From: Purshia tridentata
Lineage: Eukaryota > Streptophyta > Magnoliopsida > Rosales > Rosaceae
Reading direction: 5' to 3'
NCBI GenBank assembly: GCA_003254885.1
Contig: QANT01006852.1
Span: 1 to 64,000, forward strand
Length of the DNA stretch: 64,000 nucleotides
Shown: piece after piece, positions 36,131-47,638 of the stretch
Numbering within the stretch: position 1 is the first letter of the stretch
Layout of the letters: every line of letters starts with the position of its first letter
The notes under the pieces: model-generated
Told to the model about the DNA's origin: nothing
The model's input: the letters and a program-made list of their open reading frames with translations, nothing else
The model's database searches: none
Made by a program: the position numbers and the translations under genes

Positions 36131-36593
36131 TAGGCCTGGGCAAGGTCCAGTTTGGCTCAGACTGGGCTTGAAACCATGTGTCACGCCAACACTGGAGTGC
36201 TAGTCTAGTTCGGCGTTGAAAACCACCATCTATGGTGAAAAACCAAACCAAACCAGACATTTCCAATGCCAGTTTGGTTGGATGCCATCACCGGTGTTAA
36301 GAAGAGTCAGAAAGAGAAAAAGAAAATAAATTTACATCGACTACTTTTCAGCCTCCATTCACGGCGTTGTCGGCCGTAGCATGGTTTTCATGACTGGTTT
36401 CTGGGCTCAATTTAGGGAGGTAGAGACCAGAGGGAGATAGGGGAGAAGGAGGCGAGCATGATGAGCATAGCCTTGTCGCCAACCGTTAGTAAAGGGCAGC
36501 AAATTGAAGGGTAAGCAGAGAAATGATCAGAGAGGGAGGAGAAAGAAGAGAGAAGAGATCTGGGAGAGAGAGGCCATGGGGAGGGAGAGGAAG
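36131..36593. mobile_element. possible hAT-like end split by the Ty1/copia element
   Basis: TAGGCCTGGGCAAGGTCC at 36131 with a nearby ACCAAACCAAACCAGAC repeat looks like the terminal and subterminal part of a hAT-like repeat. Its partner could be the end at 44532, with the copia element inserted in between, but no target duplication supports the pairing. The stretch before the copia LTR is purine-rich. Confidence 0.3.
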
Positions 36594-36741
36594 TGTTGAG
36601 ATATTATTTTTGTAATTAATTCTTTACTTACCATAATTGTATCTCCTATGTTAGTTAGGATTATTTGTATCCTTATATATTGTTTTATGTCCTTGAGAGA
36701 AGAATAGATTTACTAAAAATTCTCACACATAAATTCTGAGT
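36594..36741 (+). repeat. 5' LTR of the copia element
   Basis: It begins TGTTGAGATATTATTTTTGT and pairs with the right LTR at 41641-41787. It is preceded by the target duplication GGAAG and followed by the primer-binding site. Confidence 0.93.
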
Positions 36742-39700
36742 TGGTATCAGAGCCAAACCTAAATTCCAAACCCTAATTCCAAAACTCTAATTCCAAAACC
36801 CTAATTCCAAAACCCTAATTCTAAAAACCCAAAAATTTCATAGCCCAACCAAATTGAATTTATTCTAGTTTTTTTTCTTTTTTTTCCTAGAGTTGCCGAT
36901 TTCTTTTCCTCATGAATTTCCTTCATCTTTGCTGCATCATGAGTTCAGAAGAAGGCATTGGAGCATCTGGGTCCAAACCTATTCCTATGATTGTACAATC
37001 GGAAGGGTCTGGATTCAATGCAAGAATTACTCTCACCAAATCCAATTATGATATCTGGTCTCAAATTATGGAGATGCACATCGCTAAAAGGGAGAAAGTC
37101 CAATAAGAAGGCATTGGAGCATCTGGGTCCAAACCTATTCTTATGATTGTACAATCGGAAGGGTCTGGATTCAATGCAAAAATTACTCTCACCGAATCCA
37201 ATTATGATATCTGGTCTCAAATTATGGAGATGCACATCGCTAAAAGGGAGAAAGTCCAATATATTCATAGCAAAATCAAGATATTTGACGAATCTGATGC
37301 CAGATATGAAAAGTGGTATATAGAGAATCAAAAGGTCAAACGATGGTTGTTAATGGCTATGGCTCCTGACATTATGAAGCGGTATCTTAGATCGGCTACT
37401 ATTCATAAGATCTGCAGTGCACTTTCCAAGGCATTCTATGATGGATCTGATGAGCTACAGGTATTTACTCTCCATCGAAAGGCCTTTACTGCAAGGTAGG
37501 GAGGGAAATCTCTCTCTGTTTACTATGGGGAGTTATCTGAAATTTTCCATGAATTGGATCATCACGATAAGGTGGTCATGAGGCATCCTGATGATGCTGG
37601 GGCCTATAGGGGGTTGATTGATCGGCAAAGAGTTCATATTTTCCTTGCCGGATTGGATAGTGATTTTGATTAGTTTCATGGAGAAATTTTGAGAAAAGAG
37701 CATGTCCCTGAATTGGAGGAGTGTTATGCTATAGTTCGCCGTGAGGGGGTGCGCCGTGATACCATGAGTAGCAACAATGATACTATAGGTGCTGCTGCCA
37801 TGATCACCAACAATCGAAGCAACTAGGGCCGATCACAGCCAAAGCAGCATGATCGACCCCAACAAAGAAAATGGGTACTACTAGTGGCAACTTCACCAAA
37901 CCCACATACAAGTGCAATCATTGTGCCCAAATTGGTCATTTCAAAAGTAGGTGTTATGAGCTTATAGGTTACCCTGAATGGTGGGATCATAGTCGTGCTT
38001 CAAAGAATCGGGCATCCTCTAAGACATCCACTACTGCATGCACTGTTGACACTACAGACCATGCATCTGCCTTGATTACCACTACATGTAACAATGGTAA
38101 GGTTTTACATACATCTGTTTTGAATAATACATGGATAATTGATATTGGAGCATCTGACCATATGACATTTGATTCTAGACAGGTCACATTCCCACAGCCC
38201 TCTCCCAATAAATGTGTCTCTACTGCTAATGGCACCTCAGCCACAATTACTGAGGAAAGACCTGTCACCCTTACTGATACTTTGAATTTAGATACTATCT
38301 TAGTTGTTTCCATCTTGGATTATAACCTGTTATCTGTATCTTAAATAACATCTACCTTACATTGTGTTGTCATTTTGTGGCCTAATTCTTGTGTGTTTAA
38401 GGACATTCGGACAAGACAAACGATTGGTTGTGGTGTTAGGCGAGGAAAGCTGTACTACTTGGATTTGGTGTCCCGAAGGTTAGATCAGTTGCATCAAGCC
38501 CTGACAGTGAATGATTCTAAGAGGGAGAAGTAGCAGTCTGAAATTCGACTTTGGCATCTCATGCTTCCTTTGGTTATTTGAAGAAACCATTTCTAGCTTT
38601 GTTTGGGCAATTAGATATTTCTAGTTTGAGTTGTGATGTTTGTGAACTCGCAAAGAGTCACCGTACCTCTTTTTCATCTAATTTTAATAAAAGTTCAGTT
38701 TCGTTTCTGCTCATTCATTCTGATGTTTGGGGTCCATCCAAAGTTGCTACCTTGGGTGGGTCACGTTGGTTTGTTACCTTTATTGATGACTGTACCAGAA
38801 TGACATAGGTCTGTTTGATGAAATCTAAAGGGGATGTGAACTTGTTATTTTAGAAGTTTCATAGAAGGTTCATACACAGTATAATGCTCCAATTCAGGTT
38901 CTTTGGAGTGATAATGGTGGTGAATATCTGAGTTCTAAATTTAAGTCTTATTTGACTACTCATGGAATTGTGCATCAACTACCTGTCCATATACTCCTCA
39001 GAGAAATGGGGTGGCCAAGCGCAAGAACCGTCATTTACTTGAGGTTGTCTGTGCTTCATTAATTAAAGCATATATGCCTTTGTCATATTAGGGTGAGGCT
39101 CTCACATCAGCTGCGTATATCATTAATCGTGTCCCTTCTAGTACCATTGGCTTTGAGACACCCTTTCAGGCTCTTGCTGATGCAATTGTTGCTCCTACAG
39201 TTGCTAATTTACCCCCACGAGTCTTTGGGTGTGTGGCCTTTGTTCACCTTTATCCACATCAACATACTAAGTTGACTCCTCGTGCCTTGCGGTGTGTTTT
39301 TCTTAGGTATGCTTTAGATCAAAAACGGTACAGATGTTATCACGTTTACTACCATGGATGTGGCATTTCATGAAGACCAAATGTATTTCTCCAGTGAGTC
39401 TGTTCTTCAAGGGGAGTGCCAAGATGAAGTCTAGACTCTCGATTATAGTGTTTTTCAAGTCCTTAAGCATCTAGTTTCGACTAACAGGTCGGAAGGTGAT
39501 TCTGGACCAGTAGACCATGTGCCCCTAGAAGACCCTTTTCTACGAGTCGTGAGCGACCGATCAGACGGTGATTCTTGACTGATCGGTCAAGGTCTTAATA
39601 CTAATACAGCACCAAATCATGATGTGAGTCATTTAAAAACAATTGGTATAAACTTGGACGAAAGTGGTGACACATACTCACAAGATTTGAATTCAAAGTT

Positions 39701-41640
39701 TGATACAGCATCAAGTTTGCCTAACACACTAAACCAATCAATTGTCCACGATGTTCCTAACTTAGTGCATGCTCCATTTAGAAAATAACTTCCTGTCCGT
39801 AACACAAGAAGTATTCCTAAACCCACATATGACCCTACTCTTACTAGTAAAGCCAAATACCCCATGAGTCAGTATGTGTCCACCCACCGTCTATCAAAAT
39901 CAAATCAATCATTTGTTAATCAATTATCTACTGTATCTATTCCTAACAATGTGTAGGAAGCCTTAGCTGATCCAAGATGGAAAGCAGTCATGAATGAAGA
40001 AATGAAGTCCTTGCAGAAGAATATGACTTAGGACTTGTAGATTACCCTTTAGGAAAGAAGCCTGTTGCGTGTAGGTGGATCTACACTGTGAAGTATAAAG
40101 CAGATGGGACTATTAAACGATTCAAAGTAAGACTTGTGGCAAAAGGATATACTCAAACGTATGGGATTGATTACATAGATACATTCGCTCCTGTAGCTAA
40201 GATTAATACAGTTCGGGTGCTATTGTCTTTAACTGTAAATCTAGGTTGGCCATTGCAATAGTGTGATGTGAAGAACGCCTTCTTACATGGCGATTTGACT
40301 TAAGAAGTGTATATGGATCTTCCTCCAGGTTGTGAGTCCTCTACTGATCACAAAAGAAAGGTCTACAGATTGAAGAAGTCCTTATATGGTTTGAAACAGT
40401 CTCCTAGAGTGTGGTTTGAACGGTTTACGAAGTCTATGAAAGCGTTTAGGTATCGCCAAAGTAATTCTGACCATTCCCTAATTCTAAAGAAGCAACGGGG
40501 TAAAGTTACTGCTCTTATTGTGTATGTGGATGATATGATAGTTACAGGTGATAATCATGAAGAACGAAAAGCTCTTCAAGATTATCTATCTCGAGAGTTT
40601 AAAATGAAGGATCTAGGCTCAGTGAAGTATTTTCTTGGGATTGAAGTGTCTCGATCTGAAAAAGGCTTTTTTTTATCCCAAAGAAAATATGTCTTGTACG
40701 TGTTGTGGGAAATAGTTATGTCAACTTGTCAACCTATAAGTAAACCGTTGGAGAATGGATTGAAGTTCTGTATAGAGCCTAATCAAGTGCCTGCGGATAA
40801 GGGTAGGTATCAAAGACTTGTAGGACGGTTGATGTATCTGGCACACACTTGACCAAATCTCAAATAGTTATGTCAACTTGTCAACCTATAAGTAAACCAT
40901 TGGAGAATCGATTGAAGTTCTGTATAGAGCCTAATCAAGTGCCTGCGGATAAGGGTAGGTATCAAAGACTTGTAGGACTGTTGATGTATCTGGCACACAC
41001 TTGACCAAATCTCACATATGCTCTTAGCATTGTTAGTCAGTTTATGCATAATCCTAAGGAGCAACATATGGTGCAGTAATGCGAATTTTGAGGTATCTAA
41101 AGTCTTCACCAGGAAAAGGGATTTTATTTACTAAAAATTCAGATTGTCAGAGAATTGAAGCTTATACAAATGCTGATTAGGCAGGATCAGTGGATGGTAG
41201 ATGATCTACTTCTGGTTACTTTACATATGTTAGAGGTAATCTAGTTACATGGAGAAGTAAGAAGCAAAATATTGTGGCTCGTTCAAGTGCTAAAGCCGAG
41301 TATCGAAGCTTGGCTCTCGGTATTTGTGAAGTGTTATGGTTAAAACTTCTCATGCGTGATTTAGATTTTCCTCCCAAGCAATCCATTCAAGTTTATTGTG
41401 ACAGTAAAACTGCATATGATATTGCTCACAACCCAATTTAGCATGATCGTACAAAATATGTGGAGGTTGATAGATTCTTCATCAAAGAAAAATTGGATGA
41501 CAAGATTATAGATTTGTTATGGATTCGATCTGAAGATCAATTGGCTGACATCCTCACCAAAGCCATGTAAAATCAAGGGCTCACAAAATTTTTGGGTAAG
41601 TTGGGCATGTTTGATATCTATGCATTAACTTGAAGGGGAA

Positions 41641-41787
41641 TGTTGAGATATTATTTTGTAATTAATTCTTTACTTACCATAATTGTATCTCCTATGTTAA
41701 TCAGGATTATTTGTATCCCTATATATTGTTTTACCTCCTTGAGAGAAGAATAGATTTACTGAAAATTCTCACACATAAATTCTGAGT
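41641..41787 (+). repeat. 3' LTR of the copia element
   Basis: It begins TGTTGAGATATTATTTTGTA and ends TTCTGAGT. The target duplication GGAAG follows at 41788. Confidence 0.93.
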
Positions 41788-44139
41788 GGAAGAAGAGTGG
41801 GAGAGTTTGGTGGTGATATCACCACCTAGCTCGCTGGCGTCACGTCAGACTAAGGAGAGGCTACGTCACGGGCAAGAGGAGAGAAAGCATAGAGAAAGAG
41901 AGTGAGAAATGAAAGAGGAAAGAAAAATAAAAATAAAAAGATCTGAGTCAGTGGGTGGGCATGAAAAAAAATAATTAAAGGAAACAACAATTTAAAACAC
42001 ATTTAGAGTTTAATTGGGGTTTGATTTGGGGTTTCAATTGGGGTTTGGGGTTTATACTTATATACCCTAATCTATACCTTATAAATATAAGACAATAAGA
42101 CATAGTGATTAGGGATTAGGGTATATACTATGCACTTAATACTTACATACTTAATAGAGTTTGGAGTTTAGGGTATATAATTATATACTATACTTAATAC
42201 TTATATATGCTATACAATTCCTATAGTTTTATAGTCTTAAACCATATACCATTATACCTTATACTTATACTTATAATTAGTTAATTAGTTATAGGGTATA
42301 AGGTATATACTTATGTAATTAGGGTATATACAAGTAATTATGCATAATACTTATATATGTTATAATGTTATATAATTCCTATTCTAGTATATGTTATAGT
42401 CTTATAATCCTAAACTATATACCCTATATCTTTATTGTTTGAGAACTTGATTAATTATATAATATAAACTATATACTTACAAATATTCAAATGAATCAAA
42501 TAGATTAATTATAAGTTTTAAACTATAAGTTATAGCATATAATAAATATATAGAATCGTTAGGTTCAATATTTGTATTGGCAACTTCCTTGACAAAACAG
42601 TTTGTAATCATTTTATATTTGAATCTCACACAAGCTCTAAATTAAGTTAGGATCATTTGAGTGTGCAATGAAGACTACACAACTGGTTTTACATCTCACA
42701 TGCCTAAGGTAATATCCATGTTATGCATTTCACGCAACATCACATTTTTACAGAATAGTGCATATTTTGACTGGTCTATGACATATCATACACTACACTT
42801 TTCTGGCACGTGAACTGCACATACTATCTTATGAATTTAAGTGATCCCACGTCAGAGTCTTTTATGTGGGTGACTCTTTTACACGGGTATTTGCACATGT
42901 TTGATTTTCTGACTTCTTACGATTGGGCTTTTACTTTCCTCATTTATTCTCCAGCCCACATCATCTTTAATGGGTTTTCATTTTGCACTATTCATCATCT
43001 TCCCCAACTTTTTTCTGAAAATGGAAACTTTATTAAAATATTTCAGCCCCTCTCACACATGAATCTTTAAATACCCTTTTAGCATATTCGATTGTGTGCT
43101 GTCCTTAAAGTTTGTTAGGACTTGCACCTATCATTAGCCGCCATGTGTGTGGCTGCTGCTATAGGGTACGGGCAGTCCTTCATTCTCTTTGTCTCTCACA
43201 TTTTGGGAATGTTTTAGAGCAGCTTTTGAGTTGAGTTTTTAGAGAGATCAAATGGGTATTTTATTTTTCAAGAGTTGAAAAGTTTTTCTATGAAAATTTT
43301 CTTATATTCATCTCTTGATTTGTTTTGACTAAAAACTAAATAGGTTTTGTGTGTGGGTTTCATATCACTTTAAAAGCATAAACACATCACTCTAGTTTTT
43401 AGATTTGGGTTTGTATTGACTTCTTCAAATATTGTTTGTTTGAAGGAGTTGATCTTGTTAACCCGAAATATTGCATATCACTTTCATATCTAAAATCCAC
43501 AAACAAGCTGCAAATGGGTGTTGCGAGTTGATGAACTAAAGAATGAGCTGCCAGCGACACAATTGACTCTAAGCTTGTTGATTGATGGTTGCACAAAATG
43601 GGTATGCTAGCTGCTACTTAGCTTTAGAGTAGGTAAATGAGCTTGTGTGCTGATATAGACTTTGTATTGAACCTCAACATATTGGATTGCCCGGTCAGCG
43701 GATAAGACCCCCAGTTTTTTTTAACCCTTTGAGGTTTTTATGGGTGAATAACTTGTGTGTTTCCTCCTTGTGATTGCTGGGTTTATTTGGCTTTTATATA
43801 ACTTGTGTTTATTTCCTTGGTATATGGTATCACACATTGGCTTATAGTTGATAATATTCCAACTGATGAACTGAATCTAATCTAGCATCACACATCTCAC
43901 TTTAGTTGTGGCTAGCACTAGGACTTTGACGGATCCTTGAGTGCCTAGGTTGTCACTCTTCACATGAATATTTGAAATGCTTGCTGGTTGTGTTTCTTGA
44001 GTTGTGCATTTGTCGTGCAGACTTAAGTGTGTTTGATTGGTTCAATCTTGTCAAATAATTTTGAAATTGGGTCCGAATAGTGATCTTTGTTTTACTAAGG
44101 TGCTTTAAGGTGTTAAAGCACTTTATACCAAACTTCAAC
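41788..44139. other. gene-free DNA, AT-rich low complexity at about 42040-42560
   Basis: From about 42040 to 42560 the sequence is a degenerate mix of TATACCCTA/TATACTTA units, possibly from an old tandem repeat. From 42600 to 44139 no gene or repeat with clear ends was recognised. A frame at 42810-43070 has no similarity that I can name. Confidence 0.4.
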
Positions 44140-44190
44140 AAAGTTATAAACATATAAAAAATTTATAAATTATAATATGGGGTTTTGGTT

Positions 44191-44251
<61 letters not shown>

Positions 44252-44532
44252 NTTTTTTGACTTCATAATATAAATTAAAACATATATAAACCAATAAATA
44301 TACATAAAATTAATATATTTACAAAATTTTAAATTTAGTAATTAATTATCTGGGCTGGCCTGGATTGATTTGGTGTAAATAGGTCTAGAACCAACATCTA
44401 TACTAGACCAAGCCGGTCCGGTTTGGTTTTCTTCTCTGGTGTTGACTTTTTGGTCAACTCGAGTTTTTTTCAATTTTTCAGTCTCTAGTTTGGTCCGTTG
44501 TTCCTGGTGCACGGTTTTTATGCCCACCCCTA
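44140..44532. mobile_element. hAT-like element end, copy 2
   Basis: It ends CACGGTTTTTATGCCCACCCCTA, the inverse of TAGGGGTGGGCATAAAAACC. The inner 150 bases (AAATAGGTCTAGAACCAACA, GGTGTTGACTTTTTGGTCAA) match the copy ending at 33635. A long T run with one N (44192-44258) interrupts it. Confidence 0.5.
44192..44258. repeat. 67-base poly-T run with one N
   Basis: T only, except an N at 44252. A homopolymer of this length, with an undetermined base, is at least partly an assembly or base-calling problem. Confidence 0.9.
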
Positions 44533-44866
44533 GATATAATTATTATTATCTACCATGTAAATTAACTATTATACATGTAGAAATGTAGTCATGTGCATGA
44601 CCATTTTAATAATAAAAAAAGTGACAAATGTAACTAATAAACTATTTTGACATAAATAAGTTAAAAAGGGCTGAATAACACAATAAACTGTAGGTAAAAT
44701 TTAAGTTACTAGAAGCCATGAGTAGGGATGGCAAAATTCTCCAATCACTGTAGGGCCCTGCTCTAATTAAGCGGATAAGGTAATATCCCTCCTCGCCCCA
44801 TCTGTATATTCGATTAACTTAATAAACATACTATATAATATAATTTTATGATTATATTTAATTGTA
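44533..44866. other. gene-free spacer
   Basis: Nothing recognised. The last ten bases (44857-44866) are the left target duplication of the next element. Confidence 0.5.
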
Positions 44867-45258
44867 GGATAAATTACAATTTAATACCTCAATTTTACTT
44901 TGGATTTCAAGTTAGTATCCTTGGTTCAAAAACCTCAACTTCAAAATTGTGTCAACTTAATACCTCTGTTAGTCAAACTATTAGTAAGTATGTTATCTGC
45001 CTACGTGGTGTTGACATGGCAATATTGACCATGTGGGCATAAATTAATAAAAAAATAAAAAAATAAAGATTTAAATAAATCATTTAATTAAAAAATAGCT
45101 TTCTCAAAAAAAATTTAATAAAAAAACTGAGACCCAACAACCCGCAACCCCACTCCTCACCCACCACTGCCACCCCCTTCTCCCACTCATCCCCCTACCC
45201 AAACCCGGCCTCGTCGCAGCCCAACCCTTCATTGCTTTGCCCCACACTAGATAAGTTT

Positions 45259-45901
45259 TGTGTTTTTGGCTCGCTTAAAGGGGTTGAGAGTCCTTGGAAG
45301 TGTTCTTAGACGTTTGGATGAAGTTAAGAAGTTTGGAAGAAGTTCTTAATAAGTGAAGCGTCGATTAAAAAGGAAAAACCTCAAAGAGGTCCCAGAGGAC
45401 CGGTCTTATGGCTTGAGGACCGGTCCTAGGTGGGTGTTTTGGAGTTGTTTGATGTTGAGCTTACTGGAGGACCAGTCCTATGCCTAAGAGAACCGGTCCT
45501 CTGGGTTCCAAAAGTATCAGCCTTGTTGTAGGACCTATCCCATGATCAGACGACCGGTCCTACACATGGATATTTTGAATTTCTCTTAGATTTGGGAGGT
45601 TTTATGATTCTTAGTTCATTCTTAATTGTATTCTAAGGCCTATGACGTATAAATAGGTTCTTTAGACTCACAAACCCTAAGATTAATATCAAGAAAGTTA
45701 GCCAAAGTGTAAGAAATAGATTAAGGCCTAGAGGGAGATAGATTAAAACATAAAGGGAGAGAGAATTCATGTGATCATTGTAATTCCTTCTCAAGTATAG
45801 TGAAATCAATTGGGTGCTCGTCATGGAAATAGGCAATTACCGAACCACGTTAATTTTTGGTGTGCTTGTTTCTTTTATATTCGCTATTTATTTTCTTTGC
45901 A
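45259..45901. mobile_element. solo LTR, fossil, nested in the Mutator-like element
   Basis: It starts TGTGTTTTTGG, ends TCTTTGCA, and is flanked on both sides by AGTTT (45254-45258 and 45902-45906), a perfect 5-bp target duplication. TATAAATAGG near 45649 is a promoter-like TATA box in the plus orientation, as in plant LTRs. No second LTR or internal region is present, so the element was reduced to one LTR by recombination. The superfamily cannot be told from the LTR alone. Confidence 0.75.
45397..45560. repeat. three pairs of GGACCGGTCC-type palindromes
   Basis: Six 10-base palindromic or near-palindromic words occur at 45397, 45417, 45469, 45490, 45531 and 45551. Within each pair the spacing is 20-21 bases. 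They lie in the solo LTR, upstream of its TATA box. GGACCGGTCC is the consensus, and some copies have one or two changes. Confidence 0.75.
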
Positions 45902-45934
45902 AGTTTTCATTGAAGTCCATCAAGAAACAAGATC

Positions 45935-46426
45935 CATAGAAGTAAAGGGTTAAATTGCTTATAGTAATTTATTCTCAACAATAAACAACCTTCCATCATC
46001 ATGAAAACACAGAGATGAAATCGAGAACCGCGAAACCGCCATCATCATCAGCATCGTCTTCTAAAGCTTCGTTCTGAAGCTACAACAAGTTCGAAGCGAA
46101 CTTGGAAATCTCCATGACGCATTTGTTGCTATTTGTAAAGAGAAGCGAGAGGTTGCTCTTGGAGCTCCTGCCAATCTCCTCATAGAAGTAAAGGGTTAAA
46201 TTGCTTATAGTAATTTACTCTCAACAATAAACAACCTTCCATCATCATGAAAACACATAGATGAAATCGAGAACCGCGAAACCACCATCATCATCAGCAT
46301 CGTCTTCTAAAGCTTCGTTCTAAAGCTACAACAAGTTCGAAGCGAACTTGGAAATCTCCATGACGCATTTGTTGCTATTTGTAAAGAGAAGTGAGAGGTT
46401 GCTCTTGGAGCTCCTGCCAATCTCCT
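45935..46426. repeat. 246-bp tandem duplication with gene-like sequence
   Basis: Copies 45935-46180 and 46181-46426 both start CATAGAAGTAAAGGGTTAAA and end CCAATCTCCT. They differ at only about half a dozen bases, so the duplication is young. A plus-strand frame inside both copies reads KLQQVRSELGNLHDAFVAIC then KEKREVALGAPANLL, a helical, Glu/Lys-rich stretch that looks like real coding sequence. The frame is closed upstream. I do not recognise the parent gene. Confidence 0.8.
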
Positions 46427-47136
46427 CAATCAAACAACTAGTGGTCTTTGCAACCAGTGACAATATTGTGTTTGTAGCTAATCTTGTGCCTCAATGGTTT
46501 ACTCTAAGTGAGTATTCTTCGAGTTCTAACTTTATGCTCTTTCTATTATATGTTTCCTTCCTTTCTAGGATTGCTTTGAATGCAACGAAGCTTGCATTTA
46601 GGTAAATTTTTTGTTGAAATTGGGCTGCTTTTTGTTTTGGGGTTGAATTCAATTTTGTGGGTTTTTTAGAGAGTAACAGTGAGTGTCAAACTAAAGAAGG
46701 AGGAGGGCTTAGGGCTGGTGAATTTTGAGGATTCCTGGGTGGGAGTGTGGGGGTTGGGGATAGTGGGTGGCTGACGAAGGGAGGTTGAGGGATGAGGGTT
46801 TAGGGCAAGGGGAGGGAGGAGGGGAGAGGGAAGGGGGAAGAAGGCAGCAAGCTGGGCTTTTTTCTTTAAATTTATTTTTTATTTATTTTATACATTATCT
46901 AAATATTTTCTTTTTTATTATTTTTCTTTTATGTGATAATTTAAAAGCAAAGTTAACAATTAGTGGTGGGGTCCGCGTGTACTACGCTTGTAGTTAATAG
47001 TTTTTTTAACAGCAAGAATAACATAAGTATTAAATTGATACAAATTCGAAGTTGAGATATAAATTTGACATTTTTGAAACTAGGAATACTAATTTGAAAT
47101 GTATAATAAAATTGAAGTATTAAATTATAATTTACC

Positions 47137-47638
47137 TTTAATTTTATGTTTTTATTTTTATAATTTAACATAGTTTTATTAAGAAGAAAAAAAATAATAC
47201 CGAAAATTTGTATACCAATAAAAATCTTGTTTACCGGACAGAACGGATATAATATCGGCAAAGAGCCGCCCCAACCTGTCGCGTTGCCATCCTTGACCTG
47301 TGAGAAACAAAAGTTATTGGATCCACTTTGACATACAGTAAGCCGACAGGCTTGACCACTGTCATTAAAGTTCTTTGAATAATGCTTATGCTTTGCCTGC
47401 TTGCTTTCTTGGGACCTGCACACTAAAAGCTTGGTTTTCTGTAATTCTCATATGAAAATAAAACCCCTTCACCTTGATTCAATTACAAGCTTCTGGACGC
47501 TCATTAACCAATGTAATCTTCGTAAAACAACAATTGATTCAAAGTCAAACTTATCCTATATTTTCTATAAAGTCCTTTACCTCTTCTTCACTCTGTGTCT
47601 CCAAACTCAGTTTGCCAATTTGGAAGTACTCAGTAACC
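47137..47638. other. 5' flank of the LRR gene
   Basis: It contains the right target duplication of the Mutator-like element (47137-47146). It also holds a TATA-like CTATAAAG at 47565-47572, 67-74 bases before the chosen LRR start codon. No other gene was seen. Confidence 0.5.

Larger units (their letters stand above)
36594..41787 (+). mobile_element. Ty1/copia LTR retrotransposon, broken
   Basis: A 5.2-kb element flanked by the 5-bp target duplication GGAAG (36589-36593 and 41788-41792). LTRs are about 148 bp (36594-36741 and 41641-41787). The left LTR is followed by TGGTATCAGAGCC, the tRNA-Met primer site, and a purine tract AAGGGGAA precedes the right LTR. Parts in copia order are: gag-like region with a CCHC zinc knuckle (about 36940-37945), protease (about 38130), integrase (about 38550-39300), reverse transcriptase with the YVDDM box (about 39960-40850) and RNase H (about 41120-41590). 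Integrase before RT marks it as copia. It is a fossil with many breaks (more than ten). The LTRs differ at about 8 of 147 sites, which suggests insertion a few million years ago under usual plant rates. Confidence 0.95.
44867..47136. mobile_element. Mutator-like (MULE-type) element with long TIRs and nested content
   Basis: The terminal inverted repeats are about 190 bp: GGATAAATTACAATTTAATA on the left against GGTAAATTATAATTTAATAC (inverse of the right end). The match continues through CTCAATTTTA...TTTCAAGTTAGTATCCTTGGTT. Flanks are TTTAATTGTA (44857-44866) and TTTAATTTTA (47137-47146), a 10-bp target duplication with one mismatch. The subterminal part is C-rich on the left (about 45130-45230) and G-rich on the right (about 46680-46850), so the arms extend inward in weaker form. 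No transposase was seen, so it is non-autonomous. Inside are a solo LTR (45259-45901) and a 246-bp tandem duplication (45935-46426) that holds gene-like sequence, which would fit a Pack-MULE. Confidence 0.85.

Noticed and set aside
36131-44532. A single hAT-like element from 36131 to 44532 with the copia element inside
   Set aside because: Ends are similar in type, but the outside bases (TACATCCT against GATATAAT) show no 8-bp duplication, so the pairing is not supported.
47474-47638. N-terminal extension of the LRR protein from an upstream ATG
   Set aside because: The signal peptide starts at the ATG at 47639 and a TATA-like box lies at 47565, so the upstream part is promoter or leader.
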